NCBI RefSeq assembly: GCF_004000605.1
Contig: NZ_CP018911.1
Coordinates: 1,488,001-1,552,000 of the forward strand
Direction: 5' to 3'
DNA: 64,000 nt
From: Glycocaulis alkaliphilus
GTDB lineage: Bacteria > Pseudomonadota > Alphaproteobacteria > Caulobacterales > Maricaulaceae
The notes under the pieces are model-generated. The model saw nothing but the letters and a program-made list of their open reading frames with translations. It had not been told where the DNA came from and ran no database searches. A program made the position numbers and the translations under genes. Below, one piece after another: positions 19,788-31,048 of this stretch (positions are counted from its first letter, which is position 1; every line of letters starts with the position of its first letter).

Positions 19788-20852
19788 ATGAAGCTCTCCG
19801 ACTTTGATTTCCACCTGCCAGAGGACCGGATCGCGCTGAGGCCCGCTCGTCCGCGTGACAGCGCGCGCCTGTTGCATGTGGGCCAGGGCGGGGCGCTGGG
19901 TGATCACACCATGCTGGACCTGCCAGCGCTATTGCAGCCCGGCGATCTCCTGGTGCTGAACAATACCAGCGTCATCCCGGCGGCACTGACCGGGGAGCGT
20001 CCGGCGCGCGCGGTTGGCGGCGGCGGCCCGGCCCGCATCGAGCTGAACCTGCATACGCGCGTGAGCGAGGATAGCTGGCGCGCCTTCGCCCGGCCCGCCA
20101 AGCGCGTGCGCGAAGGCGACACGATCCATTTCCCCGAAGGCCTGTCGGCGACCGTAATGGCGAAAGCCGAAGGCGGCGATATTGCCTTGCAATTCAATGC
20201 GTCAGGGGCAGGTCTTGATGCCGCACTTGAAGGTGCGGGCAACCCGCCTCTACCCCCTTATATTGCCTCGAAACGCGATACGGATGCTCAGGATCGCACT
20301 GATTACCAGACCCTGTTCTCCGACCCCGCCCGCAAGGGCTCGGTCGCTGCGCCCACGGCTGGCCTGCACTTCACCGACCGCCTGTTCGCGGCGCTGGAGG
20401 CGAGGGGCGTGTCGACCACCCAGCTGACCCTTCATGTTGGCGCTGGTACCTTCCTGCCGGTGAAGACCGAAAACGTCGCCGAGCACACCATGCATGCCGA
20501 ATGGTATGAGATCAGCGAGGACACCGCCGCCGCGATCAATACGGCAAGGGCTGAAGGCCGGCGCATCATCCCGGTCGGCACCACGGCGCTCAGAACGCTG
20601 GAAAGCGCCGCCGATAATGAAGGCCGGGTGAGGGCGGGCAGCACCGAAACGGCGATCTTTATCACGCCGGGCTATCGTTTCCGGGTGACGGACGCGCTGC
20701 TGACCAATTTCCACCTGCCCAGATCCACGCTCTTCATGCTGGTCAGCGCGCTGGTGGGGCTGGACGTGATGCAGGGCGCCTATTCGCACGCGATTGCGCG
20801 CAGCTACCGCTTCTTTTCCTATGGCGATGCGTGCCTGATCGAGCGGGGTTAG
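19788..20852 (+). CDS. queA: S-adenosylmethionine:tRNA ribosyltransferase-isomerase
   Basis: QueA adds the epoxycyclopentane precursor of queuosine to 7-aminomethyl-7-deazaguanine in tRNA. The 354-residue product shows typical motifs: [41 protein letters not shown], a [13 protein letters not shown] block, [12 protein letters not shown] and [16 protein letters not shown]. It is complete. The usual partner gene tgt is not in the following sequence; a palindromic repeat and convergent typA follow instead. Confidence 0.96.
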   Translation: MKLSDFDFHLPEDRIALRPARPRDSARLLHVGQGGALGDHTMLDLPALLQPGDLLVLNNTSVIPAALTGERPARAVGGGGPARIELNLHTRVSEDSWRAFARPAKRVREGDTIHFPEGLSATVMAKAEGGDIALQFNASGAGLDAALEGAGNPPLPPYIASKRDTDAQDRTDYQTLFSDPARKGSVAAPTAGLHFTDRLFAALEARGVSTTQLTLHVGAGTFLPVKTENVAEHTMHAEWYEISEDTAAAINTARAEGRRIIPVGTTALRTLESAADNEGRVRAGSTETAIFITPGYRFRVTDALLTNFHLPRSTLFMLVSALVGLDVMQGAYSHAIARSYRFFSYGDACLIERG

Positions 20853-20860
20853 CCCCTCTT

Positions 20861-20955
20861 CCTTCGAGACGCTCGCTTCGCTCGCCCTCAGGATGAGGGG
20901 CGAAAACCCAAACCCTCATCCTGAGGAGGCCGAAGGCCGTCTCGAAGGACGAGGG
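20861..20955. repeat. Palindromic intergenic element (type B, copy 1)
   Basis: The outer arms are CCTTCGAGACG and CGTCTCGAAGG. Inner parts include CCCTCAGGATGAGGG and CCCTCATCCTGAGG, inverted relative to each other. A closely similar element lies at 40599-40696. It sits between the convergent ends of queA and typA, where it could act as a two-way transcript end. Confidence 0.8.
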
Positions 20956-20979
20956 TTTGGTGCAAAGTCAGATCCCGCC

Positions 20980-22806
<1,827 letters not shown>

Positions 22807-22959
22807 GGCGGCGTTCCTGACGTCTTGGGGAGCTAAGTGTTCTTTTCGCGCGCCCTCATACAGGCGGGCGGGCCTTATGGCCAGTCATGATGCAGCCCCT
22901 CGCCCTTTTCGTTCTCGCGGTGAAACGCGGAGAAGGCGGAAGCGCAGCGACCTTTTTCT

Positions 22960-23007
22960 GGGTCTCCCGTTCCCCGTTTTCACGGGGACAGGCGAGGCGG
23001 GAGACCC
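22960..23007. repeat. Nested palindrome (GGGTCTCCCG type)
   Basis: GGGTCTCCCG (22960-22969) and CGGGAGACCC (22998-23007) form perfect 10-bp arms around an inner TCCCCG/CGGGGA hairpin. The same arms occur 60 bases downstream. Confidence 0.7.
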
Positions 23008-23068
23008 CGGAATTTGAAACGTCTGCGTAGAGTAGGCCAGACCTTGTGTAGCGCGAACCTCTCCACCG

Positions 23069-23094
23069 GGGTCTCCCGCCCCGACGGGAGACCC
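23069..23094. repeat. Palindrome of the GGGTCTCCCG type
   Basis: GGGTCTCCCG, loop CCCCGA, CGGGAGACCC: a perfect 10-bp hairpin. With its left flank (CTCCACCGG) it closely matches part of the type C element at 14456-14490, so the two belong to one dispersed family. Confidence 0.75.
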
Positions 23095-23190
23095 ATAAAG
23101 CCCGGCAAGCTGCGACGGCGGAAAGGCCCCCCGCAACTCGTCATGCCCGCGCAGGCGGGCATCCAGAGATTAAGGGCGAGGACCTACTCA

Positions 23191-23293
23191 CCTCGTCATT
23201 CCGGGCGAGCCGCAGGCGAGACCCGGAACCCAGACATTCTGGCGAAAAGCTGGGTTCCAGATAGCGGCTGACGCCGCTTCTGGAATGACGAGG
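23191..23293. repeat. 103-bp palindromic element with CCTCGTCATTCC ends
   Basis: Perfect 12-bp arms CCTCGTCATTCC (23191-23202) and GGAATGACGAGG (23282-23293) enclose smaller inverted repeats, including GGAACCCAG/CTGGGTTCC. It is REP-like. No transposase gene is in the window. Confidence 0.75.
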
Positions 23294-23364
23294 GTATTTT
23301 CATCTCCACCCAAAAACGGGGACAGATTCCGGCCCCGAAAACCGCCCTCGCACCGCCCCGCCGT

Positions 23365-23382
23365 TGTGGCAGTTTTGCCACA
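23365..23382. promoter_or_regulatory. Palindrome upstream of gor, possible operator
   Basis: TGTGGCA-GTTT-TGCCACA is a perfect 7-bp inverted repeat about 90 bases before the gor start. Size and spacing fit a dimeric regulator site, but I do not recognise the regulator. Confidence 0.35.
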
Positions 23383-23471
23383 TGTGAAAATGGGCCTTCC
23401 GAACCTATGAATCGGGGGTGCGCGTACCCACGTTCGGGCGTTCAAACCTATAAAACGGGGCTTTCATACCC

Positions 23472-24854
23472 ATGGCCGATTTTGACTATGATCTCTTCAC
23501 CATCGGGGCCGGTTCAGGCGGGGTGAGGGCCTCGCGCCTAGTGGCCATGAAGGGGCATAAAGTGGCCGTGGCCGAAGAGCACCGGCCCGGCGGCACCTGC
23601 GTCATCCGCGGCTGCGTGCCGAAGAAGTTCATGGTCTATGCCTCTGGCTTCAAAAAGCAATTCGAGCTGGCGAAGGCTTATGGCTGGTCGGTGGAGGCGC
23701 CGCAATTTGACTGGCCAAACTTCCGCGATGCGATGAATGCGGAGGTGGACAGACTATCCGGCATTTATGCGAAGAACTTGGCCAATGCGGGCGTGGAGCT
23801 GATCTCCGAGCGAGCCGAATTCATCGATGAACACACGCTGGAGCTCAAACCCAGCGGACGGCGGATAAGCGCGAAAACTATCCTGATCGCAACAGGGGGA
23901 AGACCCAATGTGCATGAGGGGCTGGAAGGCGTAGAGCTGGCCATCACCTCGGACGAGCTGTTTCACCTGAAACGCCTGCCCAAAACCATGCTGATCGCGG
24001 GCGGCGGCTATATCGCGTGCGAATTCGCGCAAGTGTTTGCGCAGATGGGCGTTGAAGTGACGTTGGTCTATCGCGGCGACATCGTTTTACGCGGGTTTGA
24101 CGATGATGTACGCGAGTTCGTCCATGAGGGGCTGAAAGCCTCCGGCGTGCGCGTGATCACGCACACCGTGTTTGAAAAGATCGCTGATAACGGCGATGGC
24201 ACCAAGACAGTTCACCTTAAGAATGGCGATGAATGCCCTGTAGATGAAGTGGTTTTCGCGATTGGCCGCGATCCGCACACCAGGGGGCTGGGCCTGGAGA
24301 AGGCCGGCGTGGAAACCGGCGCGCGTGGCGTCGTGAAGGTCGATGAGTACTCGCGCTCAAACGTGCCGCACATCTATGCCGTGGGCGATGTGACCGACCG
24401 GGTCAATCTGACGCCGGTGGCCATCCGCGAGGCGATCTGCTTTGCCGAAACGGCCTTCGGGGACAATCCGAGCGCCTATGACCACAGCAATATCGCCAGC
24501 GCCGTCTTCACCCAGCCGCCTGTCGGCACGGTGGGTTTAAGCGAGGCGCAGGCCCGCGCCGAACACGGCGATGTCGATGTTTATAAAAGCGTTTTCCGGC
24601 CGATGAAGGGCATGCTCGGGCCCAATCCCGACCGCATGCTGATGAAGATGATTGTGCAGCGCGGCACGAACAGGGTTCTCGGCGTGCATATTGTAGGCGA
24701 TGATGCGTCCGAGATCATCCAGGCTGTCGGCATTGCCGTGAAAGCCGGGCTGACCAAGGAACAGTTTGATGCGACCTGCGCGGTGCATCCAACCGTCGCC
24801 GAAGAGCTTGTAACCATGCGGGAAAAATGGACCCCGCCCGAATTGAAAGTGTAG
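23472..24854 (+). CDS. gor: Glutathione reductase (NADPH)
   Basis: This flavoenzyme reduces glutathione disulfide with NADPH. The 460-residue product has the FAD-binding glycine motif ([11 protein letters not shown]), the redox-active disulfide [13 protein letters not shown] (Cys43, Cys48), a second dinucleotide fold with [17 protein letters not shown] and following arginines that suit NADPH, and the C-terminal [12 protein letters not shown] with the catalytic histidine. The DAHP synthase gene begins 4 bases after its stop, indicating a shared transcript. Confidence 0.95.
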   Translation: MADFDYDLFTIGAGSGGVRASRLVAMKGHKVAVAEEHRPGGTCVIRGCVPKKFMVYASGFKKQFELAKAYGWSVEAPQFDWPNFRDAMNAEVDRLSGIYAKNLANAGVELISERAEFIDEHTLELKPSGRRISAKTILIATGGRPNVHEGLEGVELAITSDELFHLKRLPKTMLIAGGGYIACEFAQVFAQMGVEVTLVYRGDIVLRGFDDDVREFVHEGLKASGVRVITHTVFEKIADNGDGTKTVHLKNGDECPVDEVVFAIGRDPHTRGLGLEKAGVETGARGVVKVDEYSRSNVPHIYAVGDVTDRVNLTPVAIREAICFAETAFGDNPSAYDHSNIASAVFTQPPVGTVGLSEAQARAEHGDVDVYKSVFRPMKGMLGPNPDRMLMKMIVQRGTNRVLGVHIVGDDASEIIQAVGIAVKAGLTKEQFDATCAVHPTVAEELVTMREKWTPPELKV

Positions 24855-24858
24855 CGCC

Positions 24859-26226
24859 ATGAGTGGATGGAAACCGTCAAGCTGGAGATCGAAAACCGCT
24901 CTGCAGTTGCCGAACTATCCCGACGCGGCCGCGCTGGCAGCGGTCGAGGCGGAGCTGTCGCGCCGTCCGCCGCTGGTCTTTGCCGGCGAGATACGCCGTC
25001 TGCGCCGCCAGCTCGCCAATGTCGCCTCTGGCCAGGCTTTCCTGCTGCAGGGCGGGGATTGCGCGGAAAGTTTCAAGGAGTTCTCCGCCGGAAATGTGCG
25101 CGATACATTCCGCGTGCTTTTGCAGATGGCGGTGGTGATGACCTTCGCCGCGGCAAAACCCGTGGTCAAAGTGGGGCGGATAGCCGGGCAGTTTTCCAAG
25201 CCGCGCTCCAGCGATACCGAGGTGATCGATGGCATTGAGTTGCCGTCCTATCGCGGTGATTCCATTAATGATATGGCGTTCACGCCAGAGGGGCGGGTGC
25301 CAGATCCGCAACGCCTTGTGCGCGCCTATGACCAGTCGGCTTCGACGCTCAATCTCCTGCGTGCCCTGGCCTCTGGCGGCTATGCCGATCTCCACAATGT
25401 TCACCAGTGGACGCTGGATTTCCTGTCGGATAGTCCGGCCGGGGAGCGCTATCAGGAATATGCCGACCGCATCACCGAGGCATTGTCCTTCATGCGCGCC
25501 TGCGGGGTGACGGCTGATGCCGCGCCGTCGCTGGAAGGCGTTGATTTCTATACGTCTCACGAGGCGCTGCACCTGCCGTTCGAAGAAGCAATGACCCGGA
25601 TGGAGACCCAGTCCGGGCGCTGGTATGGCACCTCGGCGCACCTGATCTGGATCGGGGATAGAACCCGCCAGCCGGACGGGGCGCATATCGAGTATTGCCG
25701 CGGTGTCGAAAACCCGATCGGCCTCAAGTGCGGCCCGACGCTCGATCCGGACGAACTCATTGAACTGATTGACCTTCTCAACCCGCGCAATGAGGCGGGC
25801 CGTCTGGTGCTCTATGCCCGCATGGGCGCTGGCAAGGTAGAGAAGGGCCTGCCGCCGCTGGTGCGCAAGGTCGTGTCCGAAGGGCGCAATGTCGTCTGGT
25901 CATGTGACCCGATGCACGGCAACACCATCAAGGCCGGAAACGGTTATAAAACAAGGGCTTTCGATCATATCCTCTCCGAGCTCAAGAGCTTTATCGAGGT
26001 GGTTCGCAGCGAGGGCGCAGAGCCCGGCGGCGTCCATTTCGAGATGACCGGACAGGATGTGACCGAGTGCGTTGGCGGGGCAGGGCATCTTTCCGAAGCT
26101 GACCTTTCCAGCCGCTACCATACCCATTGCGATCCACGCCTGAACGCCGATCAAGCCCTTGAAATGGCATTCCAAATTGCCGATGCGCTCAAACCCGCTG
26201 CGGCCATGCGCGAAGCGGCTGAATGA
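24859..26226 (+). CDS. Class II 3-deoxy-7-phosphoheptulonate synthase
   Basis: DAHP synthase condenses phosphoenolpyruvate and erythrose 4-phosphate, the first step of aromatic amino acid synthesis. The 455-residue product matches the plant-like class II type: [14 protein letters not shown], the Cys-containing QGGDCAESF (metal ligand), [39 protein letters not shown] and [10 protein letters not shown] typical allosteric extension is not obvious. It is co-directional with gor, 4 bases apart. Confidence 0.95.
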   Translation: MSGWKPSSWRSKTALQLPNYPDAAALAAVEAELSRRPPLVFAGEIRRLRRQLANVASGQAFLLQGGDCAESFKEFSAGNVRDTFRVLLQMAVVMTFAAAKPVVKVGRIAGQFSKPRSSDTEVIDGIELPSYRGDSINDMAFTPEGRVPDPQRLVRAYDQSASTLNLLRALASGGYADLHNVHQWTLDFLSDSPAGERYQEYADRITEALSFMRACGVTADAAPSLEGVDFYTSHEALHLPFEEAMTRMETQSGRWYGTSAHLIWIGDRTRQPDGAHIEYCRGVENPIGLKCGPTLDPDELIELIDLLNPRNEAGRLVLYARMGAGKVEKGLPPLVRKVVSEGRNVVWSCDPMHGNTIKAGNGYKTRAFDHILSELKSFIEVVRSEGAEPGGVHFEMTGQDVTECVGGAGHLSEADLSSRYHTHCDPRLNADQALEMAFQIADALKPAAAMREAAE

Positions 26227-26344
26227 TCGCTAACTAGCTAATATATATGCGTTGTCATGCGCCGCGCCTGCTTCATGGGCGTGGCGTATACTGCCGTCGG
26301 TTTCAACTGTCCACCCGGCTTGATCCCCGCCCCAGACCGGCTAT

Positions 26345-26371
26345 GTGACGGTCCCGTGACACTTTGGTGAC
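26345..26371. promoter_or_regulatory. Three GTGAC direct repeats at 11-bp spacing
   Basis: GTGAC occurs at 26345, 26356 and 26367, exactly one helical turn apart; the other strand reads TGTCAC-like repeats similar to PhoB half-sites (CTGTCAC near 26367). This phasing is typical of OmpR/PhoB-type regulators. The repeats end 19 bases before the start of the first barrel gene. The regulator is not in the window. Confidence 0.45.
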
Positions 26372-26390
26372 AGGGCGGGCGGACGTGATC

Positions 26391-27692
26391 ATGATCAGCG
26401 GCAGGGGATTGTTCGCGGCCGTCGCGATCTGGCTGTCCGGTGCTGCTGCCCACCCGCAGCCCCCTCAACCTTCTGTGGAATTGGAGTTTTCCGGCTTTGC
26501 GCGTGTACGCGCGGAAACGCTCGGCGCGCACTACCGGGCCGGGATGAACGGTTCGGACCAGCTGCTTTCAACTCAGCTTTTCCTGCGCGGCGAGGCCCGC
26601 CTGGAATCGGTTACGCTTGTCGGAGAACTCATTGATGCGCGCGGCTATCTTCAGGATGATGGCTCGGTCATTTCTTCGAGCGCCTACAATGCGGCGGACA
26701 TTTTCCAGCTGTATGCCGAAGCTCAGGTGTCGAGCCAACTTACTGCCAAAATTGGTAGATTTACGATGCCGCTCGGCTCGGGGCGCCTGTCCGACGCCAG
26801 CTCGTTCTCCAACATGCCAGCCAATTTTGAAGGTGTGCGGCTTCAGCTCGACATAGATGAAAACTGGCGGGCCATTGGCTTTTTCACGGCGCCGGTGATC
26901 CGCGACCCGGCAGACCGGCAGGCACTGGCGGATAACCGCATGGGACTTGACTACGCGGACTGGCATACGCGGTTTTACGGCGCCCATCTGTCGCGCAACG
27001 GCTTGCCACATGGCCTGCGGGCAGAGGCCTATGTCTTCGCGCTCGACGAGAATGGCGGCGCACGCCTGGTAACCCCGGGCGTGCGTCTGCGCCGCCCTCC
27101 GCAAGAGGGGCAGTACGACTTCGATGCCGAGCTAATGCTCCAGACCGGGCACACCATTATCGGCGCCACGCGCCGCGATGTCAGTGCAGCGGCGTTTCAG
27201 GCGAATACGGGCTATACGTTCGAGCGCGAAAACCCGGTCCGCCTCTCGGCCCATCTCAGCTATGCCAGTGGTGACCGGCAGCGCAGCGCAGACTGGAACC
27301 GCTTCGATCCGCTGTTCGGCGGACGCGGGTCTGATTACGGCCATACCGGCCTGTTCGGTCCAATAGCGCGGGAAAACCTCATCAGCTACGGCGCGCGCGC
27401 CGAGTGGAGCAACGGGCCGGTACGCGCACGCCTCGTCGCCCATGATGTCCATCTTGCCTCACGGACAGATAGCTGGGAGCGTGCACGCCTGCGCGATGGT
27501 AGCGGCAATTCGGGTCGTCATATCGGCCAGGTGATCGATACGCGGATCCAGTGGGACGCCGTTCCCGAGCGCCTGACGGTGGAGTGGGGCGCAGCGGCGC
27601 TCATCAAGGGCGACTTCGCGCGCCACGCGCCGGGCGCTCCCGATACCGGCAACTCACTGTACAGCTATCTTTCGCTAAGCACGCGGTTCTGA
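26391..27692 (+). CDS. Outer-membrane barrel, alginate-export/porin-like
   Basis: The 433-residue product has a signal peptide ending near AAAHPQ, followed by amphipathic beta-strands and a terminal phenylalanine (SLSTRF), the usual outer-membrane barrel signature. Features shared with the gene at 29684-30988 include FSGFARVRAET, GSDQLLSTQLFLRGEARL, ELIDARGYLQDDGSVI, SFSNMPANFEGVR, FFTAPVIR and the pattern YASGD..R..DWNRFDPLFG..RGDYG. These fit the alginate-export-domain family. A GTG at 26364 would also open the frame, but 26391 (ATG) gives a better signal peptide. Substrate unknown. Confidence 0.8.
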   Translation: MISGRGLFAAVAIWLSGAAAHPQPPQPSVELEFSGFARVRAETLGAHYRAGMNGSDQLLSTQLFLRGEARLESVTLVGELIDARGYLQDDGSVISSSAYNAADIFQLYAEAQVSSQLTAKIGRFTMPLGSGRLSDASSFSNMPANFEGVRLQLDIDENWRAIGFFTAPVIRDPADRQALADNRMGLDYADWHTRFYGAHLSRNGLPHGLRAEAYVFALDENGGARLVTPGVRLRRPPQEGQYDFDAELMLQTGHTIIGATRRDVSAAAFQANTGYTFERENPVRLSAHLSYASGDRQRSADWNRFDPLFGGRGSDYGHTGLFGPIARENLISYGARAEWSNGPVRARLVAHDVHLASRTDSWERARLRDGSGNSGRHIGQVIDTRIQWDAVPERLTVEWGAAALIKGDFARHAPGAPDTGNSLYSYLSLSTRF

Positions 27693-27700
27693 ACGGCAAA

Positions 27701-27727
27701 ACGCCGCCGGGCTTGTCCCGGCGGCGT
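27701..27727 (-). terminator. Terminator between barrel gene 1 and the chemoreceptor
   Basis: ACGCCGCCGGG, loop CTTGT, CCCGGCGGCGT form a perfect 11-bp stem. On the minus strand it is followed by TTTTG, so it best terminates the chemoreceptor gene; it may also stop transcription from the barrel gene. Confidence 0.75.
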
Positions 27728-27753
27728 CTGCGCTATGCTCATGGCACCGGGTG

Positions 27754-29448
27754 CTATGCGGCGCGTACCTTTTCCACGAAAGCGGCCATCTGCGTTTTCA
27801 GCGATTGCGTCTGGCCGGACAACATGGAGGCAGCGTTCTTTACTTCGGCGGCGGCCTTGCCGGCCGCGTTCGACGCTTCTGCTATGCCGGCCATGGAGGC
27901 TGTAACCTCGCCCGTGCCGGTCGCGGCTTCGGCGACATTGCGGGCGATTTCCTGCGTTGTGGCCTGTTGCTCCTCTGCTGCTGCAGCGATGCCTTCGGAC
28001 CGCTCGGTGATGCCGGATATCTGGCCGGTGATGACCGTGACAGACTCAATGGAGCCATTGGCGGCGGTCTGCATGTCCTGGATCTTCGAGTTGATTTCCT
28101 CGGTCGCTTTCGCCGTCTGTTCGGCCAGCGCTTTCACCTCGCTGGCGACCACGGCAAACCCTTTTCCAGCCTCGCCTGCGCGTGCAGCCTCGATCGTGGC
28201 GTTAAGGGCGAGCAGATTGGTCTGTTCGGCAATCGTGGAGATCAGCTCGGTGACAGAGGCGACGGTATCGACCACTTCGCGCAGGCGGTTCATGGCCTCG
28301 GCAGACTGACCGGCCTGCTGGAGTGCCTGACGGGCCTGCTCACGGGTTTCGCCGATCTGCTTGGCGACTTCCGTGATGGAGGCAGAGAACTCTTCTGCTG
28401 CACCAGCGACCGATTGCACATTGGCGCTGGCCTGTTCGGCGGCGGCAGACACCGTGGTGGACTGGCGGTTTGTCTCCTCGGCAATGGCGGCCATGTTGGA
28501 CGCATTGCCCAGAAGCTGCTCCGCAGCTGCGCCCACCTGGGTGACGATCTGGCCGACTGCAGTCTCGAAATCGTCAGCCAGCTGGTTCATTTCCTGAATG
28601 CGCTGCTCGCGTGACCGTTTTTCGGTCGCCTCGGCTTCCGCCTCAAGCTCGCGGGTACGCTGCAGCTGTTCGCGGAAGTAATTGGCGACGCCTGCCAGTT
28701 CCCCGATCTCGTCCTTGCGCTCGGCGCCGGTTACGACGGTGTCCAGCTTGCCATCGGCGATGTGCTGAATGCTGGCCATCACGTCAGAGAGTGGCCGTGC
28801 AATGCCAAACCGCGCGATCACGAAACCCAGCGCCAGACCGGCCAGAATGCCGATGACGGCGACAGCGATCAGCATCATCATGCTGGATTCCGCGACGTCG
28901 GCGGCGTTGTCGACTATATCATTGCCATAGGTGTCGAGCGTATCAACTACCGACCCCACGTCACCGCGAAGCGCTCGCAAGACGGCGCGGTTTTCGTAGG
29001 CGTGATCAATGACCCTTTGATGGGCCGATCCGATTTCAATACCGCGAGCCCGCCGAGCGAGGTTGATGGTCTGGTTGGCCCGTTCGACATAGGCGTTGAA
29101 CTGGCCTTCGACCGCGTCGACCCGCGCCCGTGTTGCCGGCTCAACATTGGCTTTCAGCCAGGTGAGCCGGTCACGCGCCTGCTCGACCGCTTCGTTCATG
29201 ATGCTTTGGGCGTCATCTGCCAAAGCCGGACTTGCAGCAGCAATATATTCTGCCCGGCCAATATCGACGATGCTCTGATTGAGGCGCGCCCCGATGCGGG
29301 TTCCGTTCCCGGCCTCGTTGATCTCAACGCTGGCGGCCGTCAGCGCCTGGAGCCCCCAGGCACCGATGCCGGAAATGGCTGCCGCACTGAACGCCATGAT
29401 ACCGATGATGATAAAAATCTTCGTTGCTATTTTAAAACGCGAAAGCAT
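27754..29448 (-). CDS. Methyl-accepting chemotaxis protein
   Basis: The 564-residue product is a transmembrane chemoreceptor. TM1 lies at about residues 10-32, with a helical periplasmic sensor of about 150 residues (four-helix-bundle style). TM2 is [20 protein letters not shown], then come HAMP ([20 protein letters not shown]) and a long cytoplasmic coiled coil. Its tip is [18 protein letters not shown] and [13 protein letters not shown] lies beyond. No C-terminal NWETF-type pentapeptide is present. The ATG at 29448 has AGGAG well spaced upstream. It lies between two barrel paralogues and reads against both, an uncommon arrangement that may reflect co-regulated sensing and uptake. Confidence 0.93.
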   Translation of the reverse strand: MLSRFKIATKIFIIIGIMAFSAAAISGIGAWGLQALTAASVEINEAGNGTRIGARLNQSIVDIGRAEYIAAASPALADDAQSIMNEAVEQARDRLTWLKANVEPATRARVDAVEGQFNAYVERANQTINLARRARGIEIGSAHQRVIDHAYENRAVLRALRGDVGSVVDTLDTYGNDIVDNAADVAESSMMMLIAVAVIGILAGLALGFVIARFGIARPLSDVMASIQHIADGKLDTVVTGAERKDEIGELAGVANYFREQLQRTRELEAEAEATEKRSREQRIQEMNQLADDFETAVGQIVTQVGAAAEQLLGNASNMAAIAEETNRQSTTVSAAAEQASANVQSVAGAAEEFSASITEVAKQIGETREQARQALQQAGQSAEAMNRLREVVDTVASVTELISTIAEQTNLLALNATIEAARAGEAGKGFAVVASEVKALAEQTAKATEEINSKIQDMQTAANGSIESVTVITGQISGITERSEGIAAAAEEQQATTQEIARNVAEAATGTGEVTASMAGIAEASNAAGKAAAEVKNAASMLSGQTQSLKTQMAAFVEKVRAA

Positions 29449-29683
29449 GCCCAAAGTCTCCTTTACTTGTCCCGCCCAGCGTCTGCATGCGGTTGGATGA
29501 AGAAAAAATGCTGACTGTCCTTGCGGTATCAAGTTCTCGACGAAACACCTAACCGAGGGTTAATCGCGCTGCCCGGCGCTTCCAAGTGGATCGCCCGGAT
29601 TGGTTTGCGCCACATGGTTAAGCTGAAAGTCAACTTTTCGGTTTGTATTGGCGGAGTTCTTCCTCAACTTCGCCAGGTTCATC

Positions 29684-30988
29684 ATGAAAATCGCTCTTGC
29701 TTCCGCCCTTTCGGGCCTTCTCGTGACGGTCTCTGCGCCGGCCATCGCGGCCGCGTCAGAGACGCAGGCTTCCCCCTTCACGCTCTCCGGTTCGGCGCGC
29801 ATCCGCTATGAATCGATCAGCGATCTGTTCCGCGCAGGCGCCAACGGCTCAGATCAGATGCTCTCCAGCCGTGTTCGCATCAAGGGCGAATACGATGCGG
29901 GCCGCGTCATTTTTGGCGGCGAGTTTCTCGACGCGCGGGCATGGCTCACCGATAGCGGTTCGGTTATTCCGGCTGGCAGCGTGAATGCTGCGGAGTTGCT
30001 CCAGGCCTATGTACGTGTGCCGCTGGAAGGCGGCGAGCTTCAGGCTGGGCGATTCGTGATGAATGTCGGGTCTGGCCGTCTGGCCACCGAACAGGGTTTC
30101 CGTAACACGCCCAATAACTTTGAAGGCGTACGCGGACGTTTCACGCCTGCGGAAAACTGGACTCTCGAAGCGTTCTTTACGGCGCCGGTACGCATCCGCC
30201 CGAATGACCGCAATGCCATCGAGAACAACACCGCCCAGATCGATGAAGCCGAGTGGGGCACCCATTTCTGGGGTGTTCATGCCACGCGTACCGGCCTGGC
30301 CGGCAATCTGCGTGCCGAAGCCTATCTGTTCGGCCTGAATGAAGAAAACGGCGCCGATCTGCTTACTCCGGGATTCCGGATTTCCAGCCCGCGTGCGGCT
30401 GGCACCTATGATTTCGAGATCGAGATGATGGCCCAGTTTGGCGATCAGCCCTCGGCTGGCGGCACGCTGGATGTACGCGCCTGGTCGGCAAATGCGGCAC
30501 TGGGCTACAGCTTTGATGCGCCATGGCGCCCCCGCCTGTCAGGCCAGCTGGTTTACGCCAGCGGTGACAGCAATCCTTCTGACGGGGAGTGGAATCGCTT
30601 CAACCCGCTCTTTGGCGCGCGCCGTGGGGATTATGGCACGACGGGCCTGTCCTTCGCCCATTTCCGCGAAAACCTGATCGCGTTTGGTCCGCGTCTCGAC
30701 CTGCGTGATGGTCCGACAGCGATCACCCTGCAGGTGCAGGAATCCTATCTGGCTTCCGACACCGACCGCTGGCGTGTTGCAAACCTGCGCGATACCACCG
30801 GCCAGTCCGGCAGCCGTATCGGTACGCTGGCAGAAGCGCGCATGACTTACTGGATCCGCCCTGACCGGCTGCAGCTGGAAACCGGCGCCATGGTGCTCTT
30901 CCGTGGTGATTTCGCCAAAAACGCGCCTGGTGCGCCCGCCGGCGACAACCCGGTCTACGGCTATGTCATGCTGAGCGCACCGTTCTAG
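29684..30988 (+). CDS. Outer-membrane barrel, alginate-export/porin-like (paralogue)
   Basis: The 434-residue product begins with a signal peptide (MKIALASALSGLLVTVSAPA, cleavage near AIAAAS) and ends in a barrel-type YVMLSAPF. It matches the gene at 26391-27692 throughout: FTLSGSARIRYES, GSDQMLSSRVRIKGEY, EFLDARAWLTDSGSVI, NNFEGVR, FFTAPVR, YASGDSNPSDGEWNRFNP. The family suggests a channel for anionic or oligosaccharide solutes, but substrate is not deducible. The start at 29684 gives a clean signal peptide; the earlier reading does not. A strong terminator follows. Confidence 0.82.
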   Translation: MKIALASALSGLLVTVSAPAIAAASETQASPFTLSGSARIRYESISDLFRAGANGSDQMLSSRVRIKGEYDAGRVIFGGEFLDARAWLTDSGSVIPAGSVNAAELLQAYVRVPLEGGELQAGRFVMNVGSGRLATEQGFRNTPNNFEGVRGRFTPAENWTLEAFFTAPVRIRPNDRNAIENNTAQIDEAEWGTHFWGVHATRTGLAGNLRAEAYLFGLNEENGADLLTPGFRISSPRAAGTYDFEIEMMAQFGDQPSAGGTLDVRAWSANAALGYSFDAPWRPRLSGQLVYASGDSNPSDGEWNRFNPLFGARRGDYGTTGLSFAHFRENLIAFGPRLDLRDGPTAITLQVQESYLASDTDRWRVANLRDTTGQSGSRIGTLAEARMTYWIRPDRLQLETGAMVLFRGDFAKNAPGAPAGDNPVYGYVMLSAPF

Positions 30989-31013
30989 CCTGATCTTTCT
31001 CAGAGTGCGTATG

Positions 31014-31045
31014 AAGGCCCCGTCCCGGTTAGGACGGGGCCTTTT
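31014..31045 (+). terminator. Strong bidirectional terminator
   Basis: AAGGCCCCGTCC, loop CGGTTA, GGACGGGGCCTT form a perfect 12-bp stem followed by TTTTCG. It closes the barrel gene on the plus strand and sits 4 bases past the end of the converging PepSY gene. Confidence 0.9.
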
Positions 31046-31048
31046 CGT

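Larger units (their letters stand above)
22807..23471. other. Repeat-rich 665-bp gap between typA and gor
   Basis: No protein gene is supported. The gap holds several palindromic elements (22960-23007, 23069-23094, 23191-23293), and the gor promoter must lie in its last 150 bases. A 7-bp palindrome occurs at 23365-23382. Two approximate direct repeats, AACCTATGAATCGGGG (23402-23417) and AACCTATAAAACGGGG (23445-23460), lie just upstream of gor. Confidence 0.6.

Noticed and set aside
23014-23271. Open frames of up to about 85 residues in the typA-gor gap
   Set aside because: They are made of palindromic repeat DNA, have no SD, and read similarly in several frames.
29548-29640. Possible CtrA-type TTAA half-sites upstream of the second barrel gene
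   Set aside because: The sites (GTTAAT, GGTTAAG) are single halves; no TTAA-N7-TTAA pair with correct spacing is present.
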